Below are positions 24,285 through 33,613 of a stretch of DNA of 64,000 nt, piece by piece (positions within the stretch are counted from its first letter, which is position 1; each line of letters begins with the position of its first letter). Origin of the DNA: Sorangiineae bacterium NIC37A_2 (GTDB taxonomy: Bacteria > Myxococcota_A > Polyangia > Polyangiales > Polyangiaceae); contig NASX01000014.1 of NCBI GenBank assembly GCA_002085155.1, forward strand, positions 25,029 through 89,028, in the 5' to 3' direction. The translations under genes were made by a program, and so were the position numbers. The notes beneath the pieces were generated by a model, which did no database searches, had not been told where the DNA came from, and saw nothing but the letters and a program-made list of their open reading frames with translations.

Positions 24285-25202
24285 ATGAAGGCCATGACCA
24301 GACTCGTACGCTTATTTGGTTTTCTCGGGATCGTGTGCGCGGTCGGGCTGTGGGGCTCGCCGACCCAGGCTCAATCCACACCCGAAGCTGCGCCAACGGC
24401 GCAGACCACATCGTCCGACGCCGCTCCTGAAGCAGCCGATCCTCCGCAGTCCACAGAGACGGAGAGTCCGGCTGCCCCTGTGGCGACCACCTCGGCCAAC
24501 TTGGACGGAGCGACGTATCGCGTGCGCTTGAGGGATCTCGAGCAGCGCGTCGATGAGCTCAAGGAAAAAATCCGGCGAAGCCATACTCGGCTTTCCTTGC
24601 TCAGCGACACGATTCTTTCGGGCGCAGCGGGCGGGGCAAAAGCAGAGATCGTACTCGAGAACGATCTGAGCGGCGCTTGGCGACTCATCGAGGCGGTCGT
24701 CGTGTTTGACGGCGCCGTACAATATAAGAAGACGGACGACACTGGCGTCCTCGCGGCTCAGCGCAAGATCCCGATCTTCAGCGGCTCGATCCCCGCAGGC
24801 GACCACACCGTGCAGGTGCTTCTGAAGCTGCGCGGGCATGGATTTGGCGTCTTTTCGTACCTCCAGGGCATCGAAGCCACAGTCAAGAACGACTACTCGT
24901 TCACGCTGACGGATGGAAAGGTCCTGGAGCTTCGTGCAGTTGCCTGGGAACAAGGAGGACCCACCACTCCTGTCGAGGAGCAGCCCGCGATCCGTTTCGT
25001 CGAGAACATTCGTGTCCTCGGAAGTAGCGAAGACGAGCGTCCTCCGGAGGCGACTCCTGTCACGACCCCCGCGGCGACGAAGGACCCGGCACCCGCTGTG
25101 ACCCAGCCTAAGGCGGACGTGAGCGCGGGCGCTTCGACTACGCCGACCCCGGCGGCTCCCTCGGGCCAAGTGGGGGGCTCTGTCGGTGCGGGGACCCAGT
25201 AA
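24285..25202 (+). CDS. Exported coiled-coil protein, first gene of the envelope operon
   Basis: The 305-residue product starts with a signal peptide (LVRLFGFLGIVCAVGLWGSPTQAQ), then a Pro/Ala/Thr-rich stretch, a short coiled coil (YRVRLRDLEQRVDELKEKIR) around residues 75-110, and a beta-rich domain of about 110 residues with EIVLENDLSGAWRLIEAVVV and IPAGDHTVQVLLKLRGHG. The tail is again Pro/Ala/Thr-rich. I do not recognise a family, but the arrangement (periplasmic, coiled coil plus Ig-like beta sheet) and the position before two TPR proteins resemble small components of Glt-like envelope loci. An upstream in-frame TTG and the ATG at 24294 are other possible starts. Confidence 0.75.
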   Translation: MKAMTRLVRLFGFLGIVCAVGLWGSPTQAQSTPEAAPTAQTTSSDAAPEAADPPQSTETESPAAPVATTSANLDGATYRVRLRDLEQRVDELKEKIRRSHTRLSLLSDTILSGAAGGAKAEIVLENDLSGAWRLIEAVVVFDGAVQYKKTDDTGVLAAQRKIPIFSGSIPAGDHTVQVLLKLRGHGFGVFSYLQGIEATVKNDYSFTLTDGKVLELRAVAWEQGGPTTPVEEQPAIRFVENIRVLGSSEDERPPEATPVTTPAATKDPAPAVTQPKADVSAGASTTPTPAAPSGQVGGSVGAGTQ

Positions 25203-25224
25203 ACCCTCCCACGGACCCGCGGGC

Positions 25225-27588
25225 ATGATGGAGAAGATGAAGCGAGGCAGGCTCTTCGGCGGCGCGCGACCTTTCGTAGTCGCGACGCTCGCCCTGACGT
25301 TGCTCGGGCCCGAGCGCGCCTGGGCCGAGGACGCGATCGAACGGGCCCAACGGGCCATCGCCGATGTTGAGCTTCAGCTCCCGAACGTGCGGGCGAACGT
25401 GAGCGCTCGCCGAGCCGTCGATGCGGACCGGCTCCTCGTTCTCGGTCAGCTCCAGCATCGAACAGGACAGCACGCCGAAGCCATCGCGACACTCTCGAAG
25501 GTGATTGAGCTCGGTCGTCAAAACAAAGCGAGCGCCTTCGCCGAGGCCGACGCGGAGTTCTTGATCGCCGAAGCCTATTTTGCGACCGACGAGCTCCACT
25601 CGGCGCGGCGCCATTATGAGCAGGTTCTCCTGCGCTCGGGCGAGAAGGCCTACGAGAACAGCGGAGGCAAGGCGGCGAGCCGCCTGGTCGACGTGGCTCT
25701 TGGACTCGACCGCCGGGACCTCTTGCCTGGCATCCTCGAAAGCATCAAAGAGAAGCTGACTCAAGCTGGGGACCCTGCGCTCATCTACGCGCGCGCCAAG
25801 GCGCATCTTGCGCTCGGCGAATACGATGAGGCGCTTGGGGTCGCGGATCAGCTGGGAGGGACCGCGAGCGAGGCCCAGAGAGCGAACTATCTGCGCGGCG
25901 TGATCTTGATGAAGCAGGCGCTCGAGGCTGATCCCGCGCTCGGAGCGGCGCGCTTCGACGCGGCGATCTTGGCCTTCGGCCAGGCGATTCGGCCGAATAG
26001 CGCGGAGAGCTCCGAGCTCGTGCGCGAGATCAATGAGCTTGCTGAGCTCGCCGTGGCGCGCCTCGAGTATGAGCGGGGGCGTTATGTGCAGGCGGCGCGC
26101 GTTTATCAGCGAATCCCGCGAACCTCGAAGCATTTTGCGAAGGCGCTCTTTGAGCTCTCCTGGACCTACGTTCGTTCCGGGGACTACGAACGGGCCGAGC
26201 GGGCTCTCGAAGCGCTCATGGTCCTCGAACCCGGCCTGATCGATGGGGCGGATGCAGAGCTACTTCGGGCAGACTTGCTCCTGCGGGCGGGCCGCTTTCA
26301 AGAGGCGGAAGAGGCCTATCAAATTGCGCGGGGGCGCTACGAGCCGCTTGTGCGTCAAATCGACGACTACCTGCGCGGGCACGAAGATCCTGCCGTTTAT
26401 TACGATCAACTCACGGCTTCGGAAATCGAGCTCGGCAAGACGTTCCCACGCCTCGCTCTCGATTGGACCCGAGAAGAGGCGCGCGAAGAGCGCATCTTTG
26501 CCATCTTGGATGACGTGGTGCGCTCCAAGAAGATGGTCGAAGAGGCGCGACGCATGGCGATGCTCCTCGGCTTGGGGCTGAGTTCGTCCGCGCGCGCCAA
26601 GATTTTCCCCGAGGTGCGTCGTCAACTGGAGCTCGCGACGAGCCTGCAAAACCAGCTTTCGATCGCTCGCCTTTCGCTCGCGCGAGGCCTCGACAGTGAA
26701 GTGAAGACTTTCCCAGCGGCGGCCAAGAGTGCTCACGATGAACGCGTGAAGCTGATGAAACGCCTCGGAGAGATCCCGACCCGCCCAGGTGATTTTTCTG
26801 TTCGAGACGCCAAGAATGAAAAGTTATGGAACCGCGTGACGCAGAGTCTGCAGCGCCTCACGCTGGAAGCGGATTACCTGAACGCGCTCATCAACGGTCT
26901 CAGGCGAGTGCTCGACGATTCGGCACGTTATGGAATCACGGCGAGCCCCTCGGTCATGGCTCGCTATCGCGGTGAGCTTGCCCAAGCCGAGCAGGAGCTC
27001 GCGTCCCACGTGAGCGCGATCGCGACTCTCCGGGAGCAGGCGGAGGTCGGCAAGGTTCAGTCTGGATTTGGCGACGAGCAGTACCAGGAAGACAAGCAGG
27101 TCCGCGACCGCTTCCGCGTCTTGCTCTCCGAAGAGGTCAACGCAATCACGAAGTCCGGCGACCAGAAAGCTCGCAACTACGCGGCCAAGCTCTTGCCTGT
27201 CCTCAGGAGAATCGAGGGGCTTGAGTCGAAGCTCGCCGCCGCCGAAACGACCTTGTCCGGCGCTGTCGCACAGGGCTCGACGGAGCTCCGCGAGCTCGTC
27301 GAAGTCGAGGCGCGCGCGATGGAGACCTATGCCGAGGAGCTCGCAGCGCTGGACGCGGACGCTCGGTCCTTGGTCGGGGAAGTGGCTCGAGACAATTTCA
27401 AGAAGGTGCGAGATCGAGTTTTGCGCGTCGTGATGCGGGCGGACGTGGGCTTGGTCCAGAAGTCTTGGGAGGTCCGCGAGAAACAAATGCGCAGGATCAG
27501 AACGCTCCTTCGTGAGCGGGCTCGGGAAGAGAAGTTCATCAACGACGAGCTCCGCGAGGTGCTTGACGACGCGGGAGAGGCGCAATGA
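25225..27588 (+). CDS. Large exported TPR and coiled-coil protein, GltD/GltE-like candidate
   Basis: The 787-residue product has a signal peptide (LFGGARPFVVATLALTLLGPERAWA) and then TPR-like helical repeats over about residues 30-380, such as VLGQLQHRTGQHAEAIATLS, YFATDELHSARRHYEQVL, HLALGEYDEALGVADQLG and ELSWTYVRSGDYERAERALE. The second half is long, charged and helical, probably coiled coil (ELAQAEQELASHVSAIATLR, for example). Such exported TPR proteins are core parts of myxobacterial gliding (Glt) complexes, and the context supports that comparison, but sequence identity could not be measured. The start at 25225 avoids overlap with the previous gene. Its stop overlaps the next start (ATGA). 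Confidence 0.78.
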   Translation: MMEKMKRGRLFGGARPFVVATLALTLLGPERAWAEDAIERAQRAIADVELQLPNVRANVSARRAVDADRLLVLGQLQHRTGQHAEAIATLSKVIELGRQNKASAFAEADAEFLIAEAYFATDELHSARRHYEQVLLRSGEKAYENSGGKAASRLVDVALGLDRRDLLPGILESIKEKLTQAGDPALIYARAKAHLALGEYDEALGVADQLGGTASEAQRANYLRGVILMKQALEADPALGAARFDAAILAFGQAIRPNSAESSELVREINELAELAVARLEYERGRYVQAARVYQRIPRTSKHFAKALFELSWTYVRSGDYERAERALEALMVLEPGLIDGADAELLRADLLLRAGRFQEAEEAYQIARGRYEPLVRQIDDYLRGHEDPAVYYDQLTASEIELGKTFPRLALDWTREEAREERIFAILDDVVRSKKMVEEARRMAMLLGLGLSSSARAKIFPEVRRQLELATSLQNQLSIARLSLARGLDSEVKTFPAAAKSAHDERVKLMKRLGEIPTRPGDFSVRDAKNEKLWNRVTQSLQRLTLEADYLNALINGLRRVLDDSARYGITASPSVMARYRGELAQAEQELASHVSAIATLREQAEVGKVQSGFGDEQYQEDKQVRDRFRVLLSEEVNAITKSGDQKARNYAAKLLPVLRRIEGLESKLAAAETTLSGAVAQGSTELRELVEVEARAMETYAEELAALDADARSLVGEVARDNFKKVRDRVLRVVMRADVGLVQKSWEVREKQMRRIRTLLRERAREEKFINDELREVLDDAGEAQ

Positions 27589-30500
27589 GACGCCCGATGG
27601 GAAGTTGGTTCTTGCTGGGGGCGCTCGCGCTCTCGCCGATGATGTCCGCGAGCGCGGCCGAGGTCCTGAGCAAGCCGAACAAGTCTGGCTCGGGCACGTC
27701 CACGTCGGGGGCCGACTCGGACAAGTCCGTCTTAGAGAAACCAGCCTCGGAGAAGAGCTCGACGACCAGCTCTTCCACCAAGACCAAGAAGAAGAGTGAT
27801 CCGGCCGCGTACCCGATCCAATGCAGCGTCACTGGGGGCATCATCGAGACAAAGGCGGCGAGCGTCGTGCCTCCTCCCACCGCGGAGCAGCTCGCCGCCT
27901 ATGAGGTGTTGCGTCGTGAGGTCGAAGCATTTTCCGCCGAAGCCCAAGACTTCAACGCACGCCTGACGACCATCGTCCGCCACCACTACGAAGAGCGGCG
28001 GCGCGCGATCCTGGCCGAGATCGACCGAGAGATCGACATCGAGAAGGTCGGATTGAATGATGCGCGGGACGAGGCCATCCGTCGCCTCGAAGCTTTCATC
28101 GCGCGCTATAATGGGGCAGACGCCGATCCCCAGGCCACTCCTGACGCCATGTTTCGGCTCGCAGCGCTTTACGAAGAGCGCGCCCGAGCAGGGAGCGAGG
28201 CGGATCTCGGGCCGCTGCTCGATCCTGCGATCCGGTTGTATCTTCAAGTCGCGGAGCAGTTCCCTGGCTATAAGGAGCTCGGGGCTGTCCTTTATTACCT
28301 CGGGCATGCGCTCAATGACGCGGCCCGCATCGAGGAGGCGCAGCAAGCCTTCCGATCGCTGGTTTGCTCGAATCGCTATCACGTGCGGGGACTCGATGGA
28401 GACGCTCCGAAGCTGGCTCTCGAGAATCTCGTTCAGGATCGCCCGGAGTCGTTCTGGAACGACTGGTACAATAAGAATCCCGTACCCTTCGACCAGCTCC
28501 GCAACCCGGGCAATCGAAGCGACGTCACCGCGCGCGACGAAGAGCTGATCTTCAAAGACCCCTACGAGGGCTGCGTCCCTGTGCCCGAGCACGACATGAT
28601 CGTGGGGCAGGAGCCTCGCTACCTCGCCGAAGTTTGGTGGCAAATCGGTAACTACCATTTCGACCAGCTCAGTGACGGTGGGCCCTACGAGCTGAACCGT
28701 GCGGCGAGCGCCTATCAGAATTCCCTGCAGTTCAAGAAGCCGCCGCTCTACGGCGTCGCGCTCTACAAACAGGCCTGGACGCAGTTCAAGCAGCAGCGCT
28801 ACCTGGCGGCGGTTGAACAATTCGTGCGCCTCCTGCACTACGCCGACGAACAGGAGAAGATGACCGGTGACCCCGGCGCGGACTTCCGTGCGGAGGCCTA
28901 CACGTACATTGCCGGCTCGCTCACTTACGTCGACTTTGAAGGGCCCCCGGCTGCCGATCCCTTCATTGCCCGCAGTGACGCGCTCGACCTCGAGCGGGAT
29001 CCGAACGTCGCTGAGGAGAAGATGGCGGTCGCGATCGAGCGGCTCCAAGACCCCGAGCTGATTCCCCAGGATCGGAAGTGGACCGTCGAGATTTACAAGG
29101 CGCTTGCTCAGGAATTCGTTGAGCTCAATCAGAACCGAAACGCCGTTACGGTGCTTGAGCTGACTGCTCAGAAGTTCCCGCTCGATCGAGACGCCCCCGT
29201 GATCGTCAATCGCATCGCGGAGCTCTACGACTTGCAGGCTCGCCTGCTCCCCCTGGGCTCACCGGCTCGAGAAGAGCTCACGCAGAAGGCGCTCATGGCG
29301 CGGACCGAGCTCTCGAAGTTTGTCGGCAACACGCCGTGGACCGAGGCGAATCGAGACGATCCCGAAGCGCTTTCGCAGGCGGAAGATCTCGTACGCACGG
29401 GGCTCCAGCGTGCCGCGGCAGATCACACGAACTTCGGCCGCGCTTACAAAGATCGAGCGCTCGAGCTCAGCGATCCTGCTGCACAGAGAGACCTGCTCGA
29501 ACGCGCGGTGAACGAATACGAGCTCGCGGCGAGCGGTTGGGCCGGCTACTTGGCTCAGGACGAGAGCGCTCCGGACGCTTACGAGAGCCATTTCTGGCTG
29601 GCGGACGCGCTGTTCTGGGCGGCGGTGTTGAAGGTGCCGCTCGGAATCAAGCCCAGCGACAAGGAGATCGAGGAGGCTCGCCTTGCTGCGAGCAAGGTGC
29701 GCGACTCCAATGAAGACGATCGCTACGAGCAGCCCGCTGCTTATTACGTGGTCACGCTCGCCGAGCGGGTGCTCGACGTCAATGCGCAGCTCTTTGAGGA
29801 GACCGAAGGAGCCAAGGGTAAACCGCGACGGACCGCCGTCGAGTTCAGCGGGACAGGCAGCGATCGGAAGGTCATCAAGGAGAAGTTGCCGCCGGAGGTC
29901 GAAGCGGCCATCTGCGCGCGCGACGAGTACAACGCACGCATCCCCCTCGCGAAGGATCCTCAGAAGAATGGTCTGATGTACGCGGTGCAGGCCGCGGAGT
30001 ACTTCTTCGTGTACGGCCAGTTTGCCGAGGCGCGTCGTCGCCTCGAGCCCATCTACGACGCCTATTGTGGCCAGAACGAGTGGGGCTACGCGGCCTGGGA
30101 GAAGCTCATCAGTATGAGCAACTTCGAGGGCAACGCGGCCGAGAGCCGGCGACTGGTCGAAGGGCGTTCGTGCGCGTACGACGAGCAGTCGAGCTTCGCA
30201 GAAAACGCGATTCGGACGCCTGTGCGTCAAGGGGTGGCATACCTTGAAGCCCGTCAGCTCTTCGATCAGGCAGTCGCGATGAAGGATGGACCTGAACGCG
30301 AGGCGCAGTGGCGGAAGGCCGCCGCCGCTTATCAGGTAGCGCTGGAAGCAGCTCCTGATCGGGAGGACGCGCCGGAAGCAGCGATGAACGCCGCTTATGC
30401 GTACAAGCAAGTCGGCGAGTACGAGAAGGCGATCGCCGCTTATAGCCTGTTCATCGAAAAGTACGGGGACAACAAGACCCTCACCGCACTCAAGACGGAC

Positions 30501-32831
30501 AGCCCTGAACAATACCAAGAGCGCATCAAGTATCTCGAGGAGGCGTACCGCGCGAAGGCGAGCGCTTATGTTCTGTTCTTCGACTACCCGATGGCGGCGA
30601 AGACTTTTGACGCGATCGCGAGCACGACGCACTTCGCGCGGGAAAATCGGGCGGATGCGGCGCGGCAGGCTCTCACGCTCTACGCTAACTTGGACGATCG
30701 AGCCGGTCTCGAGCGCGCGCAGAAGGCGTACGTCGAGCTGGGCGCCAGTGACGAAAGTCGCGCTGAAGCGGCCTATTTGGTTGCGAGCGCGACTCTCAAG
30801 AAATGGGACCCTGAGAGTCCAGACACCGGTGCGAACAAGACGGCTCGACTTGCTGCCCTTGCGGCGATGGACAAGTACTACGCGAACTACAAGGGCAAGC
30901 GCGGCGCGGCCCGTTTCGTCGTTCGCGCTGCCTATTACGTCGCCCTCGCCTATGAGATCGGTAAGAGCGGATCGGCGCGCGATGCGTGGAAACGTACCGT
31001 AACGGCTTTCACGGCCTACGCGGCCGAGGCGCCCAAAAAGTCGGGCGTGAGTACGGCGCTTGGTTCGGAAGAAGCATCCATGGCGGCCGAAGCCGAGTAT
31101 CGAGAGCTCGATCTCGTGTTGCGCACAGCCTTCGACTACGATTCAGGGTTCCACCGTTACAAGGGCACGGTGGTTGAAGTGACCCAGCAGTACGCCAAGG
31201 ACGTGACGACCGCGAAGGGCTACTACGATAAGCTGGGCGCGATCGTCGACAAGTACGCGTCCCAGAAATGGTCCGCGATTGCGATCGCGCGGCAGGGGTC
31301 GCTCTACGACTCGCTCCGCACGGGCCTTTACAACACGCGGCCTCCCGAGCTGAAGATGTTCACGGCTGAGCAAGAGAAGGCTCTGCAGGTGGCGGAACAG
31401 AGCGGTGACGACAACCTGATCGACAAGGCGGATCAAATTCGCCTTCAGGTGAGCGAGGCTTGGCGCAACAAGCGCGATCTCGAGCTTGATGGCGCGGACA
31501 AGATCGTCGTCGACCGCTACTCGACGGCCGTTCTCCTGGCGCGGCGCTACAACGTGTCCGATCCGAGCCTGACGCGCGCGATCCGCCGTCTGGCGTTCCT
31601 CTCGGACGTCGTCGGCGAGGCCAAGATGGCGACCTATACCGCGTCGATCAAAGACCTCGGCTATCAGGCGGGCATGTTCCAGCGCATGCGTCCGGGACTC
31701 GTACAGCGTCCGAAGCCTTCGGAGCTCCCGCTCCTGTCACCGCATGTCACGCTGAGCAAGACGGCTGCGACGTCGCCCTCGATGAGCTCGTCGGCGAAGA
31801 CAGCCTTCGACAAGGGTATCAAGGCCTACGACAAGGGAGATCTTTCGGGCGCTCGAACGCAGTTCAAGAACGCGATCTCGAAAGACCAGAAAGCCGCCGA
31901 GGCTCACTATGCCCTCGGCGTGGTGGAAGAGCGGCTCGGCAATATGAGCGCTGCTACTGCGAGCTACACCAAGGCGCTCGAAGTGGCTCCTGGGTATGAA
32001 CCTGCCCTCCAAGGGGATGCACTTCTCGTGGCCCGCAAGTCCGGCGGGGACGCCGCCCTCGCGCGCCTCGAGGCTGCGCGGGCGAAGGCTCCGAACAGCG
32101 CACCTGTGCTCTCGGTGCTGGCGGAGGTCCAGAGCATGGCGGGGCGCTCCGGCGACGCCCAGAAGCTCGCCCAGGATGCGCTCAAACGGGAGCCCACGTT
32201 CCAACCGGCCATGGTCAGCCTCGCTCGAGACCACTATCGCCAGCGTCGGATCGATCTCGCGCTCTATACGCTTCAGGGAATTCTGGACGGGTATGGTGAG
32301 GGCAATCCCCCGCGCGATAGCAAGAACGCTGAAGCCTATTATCTGCGGGGTCTGATCTACGCAGAGCGTTCGATGAGAGGACCGGCGATGGCGGACCTCG
32401 AGAAGGCCGCTTCGCTCCGGCCTGACCTTGCTGACGCCCACTTCGTTCTCGCGACCTTCATGCTCGAAGCTGGCAACGCAAGAGATGCATTGCCGCACCT
32501 CGAGATGGCGGCGCGCTTCGACGCAAAGAACCCGAAGCTGAGAGCGACGCTCGGCGACGCCTATCGTCTGCTCGATCGACCGAAGGATGCTCAAAATGAG
32601 CTAGAGTGGGCGCTCTCGGCGGATCCGACCGATCCGAATCCCCATTACTCGCTCGGCCTTTTGTTCCTTATGAGCAATGAGATCCCGGGCATGACGCAGA
32701 AAGCGGCGGCGGACCGCGCGATCCAACACTTTGAAACCTACAAACAAAAGGTTCCGCGTGGTGGGGCGGACGACGTGGACGAACTCTTGACCCGCGCCAA
32801 GACCAAGAAGGCGCTCCTCGAGGCCAACTGA
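27585..32831 (+). CDS. Giant exported TPR protein (1748 aa), AgmK/GltI-like candidate
   Basis: It starts with a signal peptide (MGSWFLLGALALSPMMSASA) and a low-complexity Ser/Lys/Thr stretch. TPR-type repeats are seen around residues 340-430 (GGPYELNRAASAYQNSL, LYKQAWTQFKQQRYLAAVEQ), around 900-1000 (AAYAYKQVGEYEKAIAAYSL), and clearly at about 1405-1475 and 1580-1710 (AYDKGDLSGARTQFKNAI, LGVVEERLGNMSAATASYTK, LGDAYRLLDRPKDAQNELEW). Other parts are charged and helical. Very large TPR proteins are a hallmark of Glt loci (AgmK of Myxococcus is larger). The ATGA overlap couples it to the previous gene. No catalytic motif is seen; scaffold role inferred. Confidence 0.8.
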   Translation: MRRPMGSWFLLGALALSPMMSASAAEVLSKPNKSGSGTSTSGADSDKSVLEKPASEKSSTTSSSTKTKKKSDPAAYPIQCSVTGGIIETKAASVVPPPTAEQLAAYEVLRREVEAFSAEAQDFNARLTTIVRHHYEERRRAILAEIDREIDIEKVGLNDARDEAIRRLEAFIARYNGADADPQATPDAMFRLAALYEERARAGSEADLGPLLDPAIRLYLQVAEQFPGYKELGAVLYYLGHALNDAARIEEAQQAFRSLVCSNRYHVRGLDGDAPKLALENLVQDRPESFWNDWYNKNPVPFDQLRNPGNRSDVTARDEELIFKDPYEGCVPVPEHDMIVGQEPRYLAEVWWQIGNYHFDQLSDGGPYELNRAASAYQNSLQFKKPPLYGVALYKQAWTQFKQQRYLAAVEQFVRLLHYADEQEKMTGDPGADFRAEAYTYIAGSLTYVDFEGPPAADPFIARSDALDLERDPNVAEEKMAVAIERLQDPELIPQDRKWTVEIYKALAQEFVELNQNRNAVTVLELTAQKFPLDRDAPVIVNRIAELYDLQARLLPLGSPAREELTQKALMARTELSKFVGNTPWTEANRDDPEALSQAEDLVRTGLQRAAADHTNFGRAYKDRALELSDPAAQRDLLERAVNEYELAASGWAGYLAQDESAPDAYESHFWLADALFWAAVLKVPLGIKPSDKEIEEARLAASKVRDSNEDDRYEQPAAYYVVTLAERVLDVNAQLFEETEGAKGKPRRTAVEFSGTGSDRKVIKEKLPPEVEAAICARDEYNARIPLAKDPQKNGLMYAVQAAEYFFVYGQFAEARRRLEPIYDAYCGQNEWGYAAWEKLISMSNFEGNAAESRRLVEGRSCAYDEQSSFAENAIRTPVRQGVAYLEARQLFDQAVAMKDGPEREAQWRKAAAAYQVALEAAPDREDAPEAAMNAAYAYKQVGEYEKAIAAYSLFIEKYGDNKTLTALKTDSPEQYQERIKYLEEAYRAKASAYVLFFDYPMAAKTFDAIASTTHFARENRADAARQALTLYANLDDRAGLERAQKAYVELGASDESRAEAAYLVASATLKKWDPESPDTGANKTARLAALAAMDKYYANYKGKRGAARFVVRAAYYVALAYEIGKSGSARDAWKRTVTAFTAYAAEAPKKSGVSTALGSEEASMAAEAEYRELDLVLRTAFDYDSGFHRYKGTVVEVTQQYAKDVTTAKGYYDKLGAIVDKYASQKWSAIAIARQGSLYDSLRTGLYNTRPPELKMFTAEQEKALQVAEQSGDDNLIDKADQIRLQVSEAWRNKRDLELDGADKIVVDRYSTAVLLARRYNVSDPSLTRAIRRLAFLSDVVGEAKMATYTASIKDLGYQAGMFQRMRPGLVQRPKPSELPLLSPHVTLSKTAATSPSMSSSAKTAFDKGIKAYDKGDLSGARTQFKNAISKDQKAAEAHYALGVVEERLGNMSAATASYTKALEVAPGYEPALQGDALLVARKSGGDAALARLEAARAKAPNSAPVLSVLAEVQSMAGRSGDAQKLAQDALKREPTFQPAMVSLARDHYRQRRIDLALYTLQGILDGYGEGNPPRDSKNAEAYYLRGLIYAERSMRGPAMADLEKAASLRPDLADAHFVLATFMLEAGNARDALPHLEMAARFDAKNPKLRATLGDAYRLLDRPKDAQNELEWALSADPTDPNPHYSLGLLFLMSNEIPGMTQKAAADRAIQHFETYKQKVPRGGADDVDELLTRAKTKKALLEAN

Positions 32832-32836
32832 GGGCA

Positions 32837-33088
32837 ATGACCATGAAGAGCTGGATTCATTCGCTACTAGGAAGAGCAGCGCTCGCGAGCCTGGTGCTCG
32901 CGTTGCCTGCCGGAGCTCACGCTCAGGGCCGTGTGGTCACGATCAGCGAGGTCACGATCGTGGGTCGCGTCCAGAAGCCGATCGCGGCCGTGGATGTGAG
33001 CCGGATCCAGCCGCGCTTGACGCTCGCCGAGCTCCGGCAGTCGTTCACCGACTCTATCGAGAAGGCGGTCTACCGCGCGCCTTTCTGA
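32837..33088 (+). CDS. Small exported protein (83 aa), unknown
   Basis: A signal peptide (LGRAALASLVLALPAGAHAQG) is followed by only about 50 residues: VVTISEVTIVGRVQKPIAAVDVSRI, then a short helix ending TDSIEKAVYRAPF. It is 5 bp after the giant TPR gene and 4 bp before a membrane-protein gene, so it belongs to the operon. The EVTIVGRVQKPIA segment looks like a single beta-hairpin followed by a helix, which could dock on a partner. Unknown family. Confidence 0.7.
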   Translation: MTMKSWIHSLLGRAALASLVLALPAGAHAQGRVVTISEVTIVGRVQKPIAAVDVSRIQPRLTLAELRQSFTDSIEKAVYRAPF

Positions 33089-33092
33089 GCGG

Positions 33093-33500
33093 ATGGTGGA
33101 GTATTGGCCGCTTGCCCTCACCCTTGTGACGGTGCTGGGCGCGGGGAGCGCGCTCCTTCGGGTCCAGGGGCGCCTCGCGGCGCTTGAGCGAGGTGGGGTA
33201 GGGGAAACTCCCACGACGGACGAAGAGGACGCGGAGAGAGACGTCGTCAGGATGCAGACGCGGCTGCTTCCGAAGGCGCTGGGCAGAATTTGCCACTTTG
33301 CGGGCGCGGCCTGTGGCTTCGTGTCCCTCGCTCGCGCTGTGGGAGCGGGGAGCTCGGTGGCGGCTGGCATCGGGTGTTTTCTCGTCGGGTCGGGGGCGGC
33401 ACTAGCGATCTCGGCCTGGGGGCGGCCCCTCGAAATGCGCGCAGGGCGCTTGGTCTCGGGTGCCAGATCCGAAAAAAGACGAGGCCCCAGCAAACTTTGA
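33093..33500 (+). CDS. Small membrane protein (135 aa), unknown
   Basis: It has an N-terminal helix (WPLALTLVTVLGAGSALL), a charged cytoplasmic or periplasmic stretch with many acidic residues, and two more hydrophobic segments (ICHFAGAACGFVSLARAVGA and VAAGIGCFLVGSGAALAIS). The arrangement of helices is superficially like a TolQ/ExbB/MotA fragment, but the conserved motifs of that family are not visible, so I do not call it a motor protein. It sits just before the TonB-like gene in the operon. Confidence 0.65.
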   Translation: MVEYWPLALTLVTVLGAGSALLRVQGRLAALERGGVGETPTTDEEDAERDVVRMQTRLLPKALGRICHFAGAACGFVSLARAVGAGSSVAAGIGCFLVGSGAALAISAWGRPLEMRAGRLVSGARSEKRRGPSKL

Positions 33501-33613
33501 GGTCCTTGGCCGTTACTTCATTCGGTGTTTCGTCGCTCCATGTGTGGACCATGCGCGCTCGGAACGTTAGGCTTCCGCTTCGACGCATCGGGGTTCGCCC
33601 CGGGGGGCACTGA

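Noticed and set aside
27732..30632. Two long minus-strand frames (438 and 457 residues) opposite the giant TPR gene
   Set aside because: They lack starts with ribosome-binding sites and any domain; the TPR frame is continuous with signal peptide and repeats.
33093..33500. TolQ/ExbB/MotA-like motor subunit
   Set aside because: Three hydrophobic segments are present but no conserved family motif, and no ExbD/TolR-like partner exists in the window.
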